Shown here: positions 59,387 through 64,000 of the stretch, piece after piece
How the letters are laid out: every line of letters starts with the position of its first letter
Position numbering within the stretch: the first letter of the stretch is position 1
NCBI RefSeq assembly: GCF_964204645.1
Contig: NC_134034.1
Span: forward strand, 3,442,072 to 3,506,071
DNA: 64,000 nt
Source of the DNA: Tubulanus polymorphus
Taxonomy: Eukaryota > Nemertea > Palaeonemertea > Tubulaniformes > Tubulanidae
Reading direction: 5' to 3'
Position numbers and translations under genes: made by a program
Notes under the pieces: model-generated
Seen by the model: only the letters and a program-made list of their open reading frames with translations
What the model was told of the DNA's origin: nothing
Database searches by the model: none

Positions 59387-59515
59387 CCGCACGATGGGTT
59401 ACGTATCATGAATATCTATTTGTTCGGTTCGTACGTGTAACTATAATTTCGAAAAATTCATTGCCTAAGACTTCGACGCTGCTGCGCTGACGACGACGAA
59501 ACTTATCATCGGTGA

Positions 59516-59772
59516 ATAAGATAAAAACCCACTATCGACAGATGAAAAGAATTGAAAAACAAGAATTTATTTATTCAATCTAAAATATATATAATATACG
59601 ACGTTTCGATCTCACCCTCGAGATCATCATCAGGTGATCACACTGGTTTCACACCTGACGATGATCTCTAGGGTGAGATCGAAACGTCGTGTATTCTATA
59701 TATTTTAGATTGAATAAATAAATTCTTGTTTTTCAATTCTTTTAATCTGTCGATAGTGGGTTTTTATCTTAT
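59516..59772. mobile_element. Foldback element with hammerhead-like cores
   Basis: Long near-perfect inverted arms, from ATAAGATAAAAACCCACTAT (59516) to its complement ending at 59772, surround an ATCATCAGGTGATCAC centre. On the plus strand: ACAC (59651-59654), CTGACGA (59655-59661), a 6-bp stem GATCTC/GAGATC (59663-59668, 59675-59680), GAA, ACGT, C (59688), then GTGT pairing with ACAC. This is the layout of a type I hammerhead with a minimal stem III, with one extra U after the CTGACGA box. The minus strand of the left arm has CTGATGA and GAAACGTC in the same order. The family is shared with 13537-13747. Confidence 0.75.
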
Positions 59773-61806
59773 CATCCGTTCACCACGTTTGAGTGTGATT
59801 ATCGTTCTATTATCATCGGTGTATTCGCCATACTGACAACAAACCCAAGCCAAAAACACCATAACGTCACTGGTATTGAAGTGACATTTTTTACAACCGT
59901 GAGTCTATGAGACGACTGTCAGACATGACTTGGAAACGCCATCCCTCGGATTTTTCCGAGGACGAACTTTTCATTTTTCTGATGTCCTACGGCAATGGCT
60001 TTGAGATATGTAACTTTTTCTGCATCCTCGCTTGCCAAGTACGGTATCACTCCTGAACTCGCTTCCACCAGCCCCCTGGCCTCACGACGCGTGATTTCAT
60101 TACTGGCGCCGTTGCGCATGACGTCATATATAGATTTGCGAAATACTTCCTTGTTAGGTAAAACGTTCGCTAATCGGTCAATTAAAACGGGAAAACCAAA
60201 AGAAGCCTAATGTCGTTTGATACAAGCGCTGTGATTGGTACGACCGGATTCTGGTCGGCTAGTAACGATTCTAACGACTCGTGAGGTCAAGGGGTTCGGG
60301 GAACGGCTTTAGCTTAGTGGGTTCGAATCCCTTGGTGGGTGAAGATGCCTTTTTCTGTAGCTATTGTAACTATGAACCGCTAATAACAGAAATAAGAAAC
60401 GGGTCTTTTTGTTAACTACAGATCCCACAATCACGGGGTAGGAGCATGTAGTGCTGTAGTGTAACTGTTCGGGCTTACCGATGAATTAATCCCAGATGAT
60501 GTTTTTTTGCCGGGGCTGGGGTACTGATTTTTGACGGTGGGTTGTGGCGTAAGTAATGTTTTGAGATTTTTCTCTGTATTTTGTTCTTTTATCTTATGCA
60601 CATTGTTTGTACTTTTTTGACTTCGAAATCGAATGTTTTTATTGTAAATTTTAGAGTTCAATAAAGTTCTATCCTATTCTATTCTATTCCATAAAGGCTG
60701 TGTTTGCCGTCGCACACATCTGACGTCCTAGTATATTTCGCCCGTCAATATGGCGCGTCGTGTAGTAAAAGTAATATGGCTGCACGGCCCGCACATAACG
60801 TAACCAGGCTGGGACGTTCTTCCGCTCAAGGACACCGTTTACAGAGGAACCCGTTGCAACGAACTTGTGTAGGATCAGAAAAAAATCTGTTCGTTGAATT
60901 GAACGATAGAACGTTGAATTGACCGATACAGTGGAACCTCGCTTTTAACACCCCGGCGACCCTGTTCCACAGGCTCAGAATTAACTCATTGAAAATGAAC
61001 TAATTATTACTCAGAATTTCAACTCGTGACCGGGCTTTTTAACACCCTGACGACGACATGGCGTTATGCTCGTTATTTCGCTTGTTATAATCAATCGTCC
61101 ATCAGCCAGATATGATTATTGACCGTAAAGCAAGTCGTAGAAAATCACTTCGTGTTTTAACTGCCATGAGTTGGATGGATATTAGCGAAAATTCGCCCTA
61201 TGAGAAACATCATTTTTTAGCATAAAATCAAAATAACGAGTAAACCATTTCTTAAAGTATTACAATGATATTTTTATTCGAAAATGGAAATTTTGCTCCA
61301 AAATCAAGAAACGTTTCAATTAAACAACACAATAGTCAATTGTTACGATCGAAGAGACAAAAACTAAAAGCGGCTATTGCACAGACTACTACATCGAGGA
61401 CAAATGATTCGAATTGAGCGTTTGAAAATAGAATAGATATTATTCAAAATGACCCGGAAAATTCGTGATTAGCTTGTAATACTTTGTTTAGCCACAAATA
61501 CTGTTGAGATTGAAGAAAACAGAATACATATTTCCGATCAAAGTCATTGCCAGTCCGATAGTCTAAGCGTCGAAATTGATTCGTGAAATTACTTTCTAGT
61601 CAGGATTGGTAGCAATTTAGTCGATCTATAGTGAGATTCTTCACCTGAATTTGGAATGACGTAGTTTTCAAAAATGCTTGTTCGGATTGAGAGCCGTATT
61701 TTTGGAAATCAGCGAGCTCGTGAAAGTTTAGTTAAAATTCGATCGTCGCCAGACAGCGCTTTATTTTAGTGATAGTTTTAATCGTTAGATGGCGCGCGCG
61801 CTCTGA
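59773..61806. other. Intergenic with transposon scraps
   Basis: 60430-60690 looks like a LINE 3' end: AGTTCAATAAAGTTCTATCC followed by a CTATT-type tandem tail. 60928-61100 begins ACAGTGGAACCTCG, a phrase typical of pogo/Tigger-like transposon ends, but I cannot find the partner end. No gene seen. The last part will hold the tubulin 3' UTR. Confidence 0.4.
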
Positions 61807-63886
<2,080 letters not shown>

Positions 63887-63934
63887 TCAAATCAAAGCCT
63901 TCAAATTCGAGGCACTTGTCTATTTGTTTTGTTT

Positions 63935-64000
63935 CTACAAAAAAATTAAAACCAAAAGTAAAACGACGTTACGGACGCTCTCTAGAGACCATCGTCAGGT
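63935..64000. mobile_element. Start of a third foldback element, cut by window end
   Basis: ACGACGTTACGGACGCTCTC and TAGAGACCATCGTCAGGT resemble the left arm and centre of the element at 59516-59772 (ACGACGTTTCGATCTC ... GAGATCATCATCAGGT). On the minus strand CTGACGA is kept, but the GAAAC box reads GTAAC. The second arm would lie beyond the window. Confidence 0.5.

Noticed and set aside
60300-60350. tRNA-like GCTTTAGCTTAGTGG with GGTTCGAATCCC
   Set aside because: The A and B boxes almost touch; there is no room for an anticodon arm.

Overview
The window is nuclear DNA of an invertebrate animal. Genes are split by GT-AG introns, intergenic DNA is AT-rich and crowded with transposon debris, and the gene families are metazoan: a Toll-like receptor, an LRR/LDLa/7TM receptor of the GRL101 type, a fucolectin-ShKT protein, a methuselah-like GPCR and alpha-tubulin. 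GRL101-type receptors with LDLa and LRR repeats are best known from molluscs, so a marine lophotrochozoan is my best guess; the sequence does not name the species. Exon joins below were worked out by hand from splice sites and reading phase.

Layout. 1-4.2 kb holds no gene I can support, only a 162-bp MITE and tRNA-like SINE pieces. 4.27-7.18 kb (+) is a two-exon Toll-like receptor. 8.7-10 kb has a relict exon and a short secreted-peptide gene (-). 10.7-17.5 kb is a repeat block: two ~600-bp direct repeats flank a 31-bp satellite that contains an inverted block and is itself interrupted by 155-bp tandem units and a palindromic element; LINE scraps, a MITE and a TA tract follow. 18.2-22.9 kb (+) is an eight-exon lectin gene. 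23.8 kb has a partial copy of the peptide gene. 24.96-31.03 kb (+) and 51.80-45.64 kb (-) are two paralogous ~1930-residue composite receptors arranged tail to tail. Between them lie a nearly whole Ngaro/DIRS-type tyrosine-recombinase retrotransposon (31.1-38.2 kb), a foldback repeat, a rhodopsin-class GPCR with a one-base frame break (41-42 kb), a GPCR pseudogene, a SINE and a hexamer microsatellite. 52.2-53.9 kb is a decayed LINE. 55.2-58.9 kb (-) is a class-B-like GPCR with a somatomedin-B domain. 59.3-59.8 kb has a perfect 75-bp palindrome and a large foldback with hammerhead-ribozyme-like cores. 61.8-63.8 kb (-) is alpha-tubulin, whose first exon lies beyond the window.

Function. Apart from tubulin, most genes are secreted or cell-surface recognition proteins: the Toll-like receptor, the fucolectin, the CUB/lectin/LDLa/LRR receptors and two further GPCRs. 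This fits a region rich in receptor and innate-recognition genes that has been reshaped by duplication, inversion and transposon insertion. I see no operon and no proof of joint regulation.

The most unusual items are the inverted pair of composite lectin-LRR-GPCRs that have both lost the acidic residue of the DRY motif, the palindromic elements with hammerhead-like cores, and the small peptide-precursor family with a putative amidated product.
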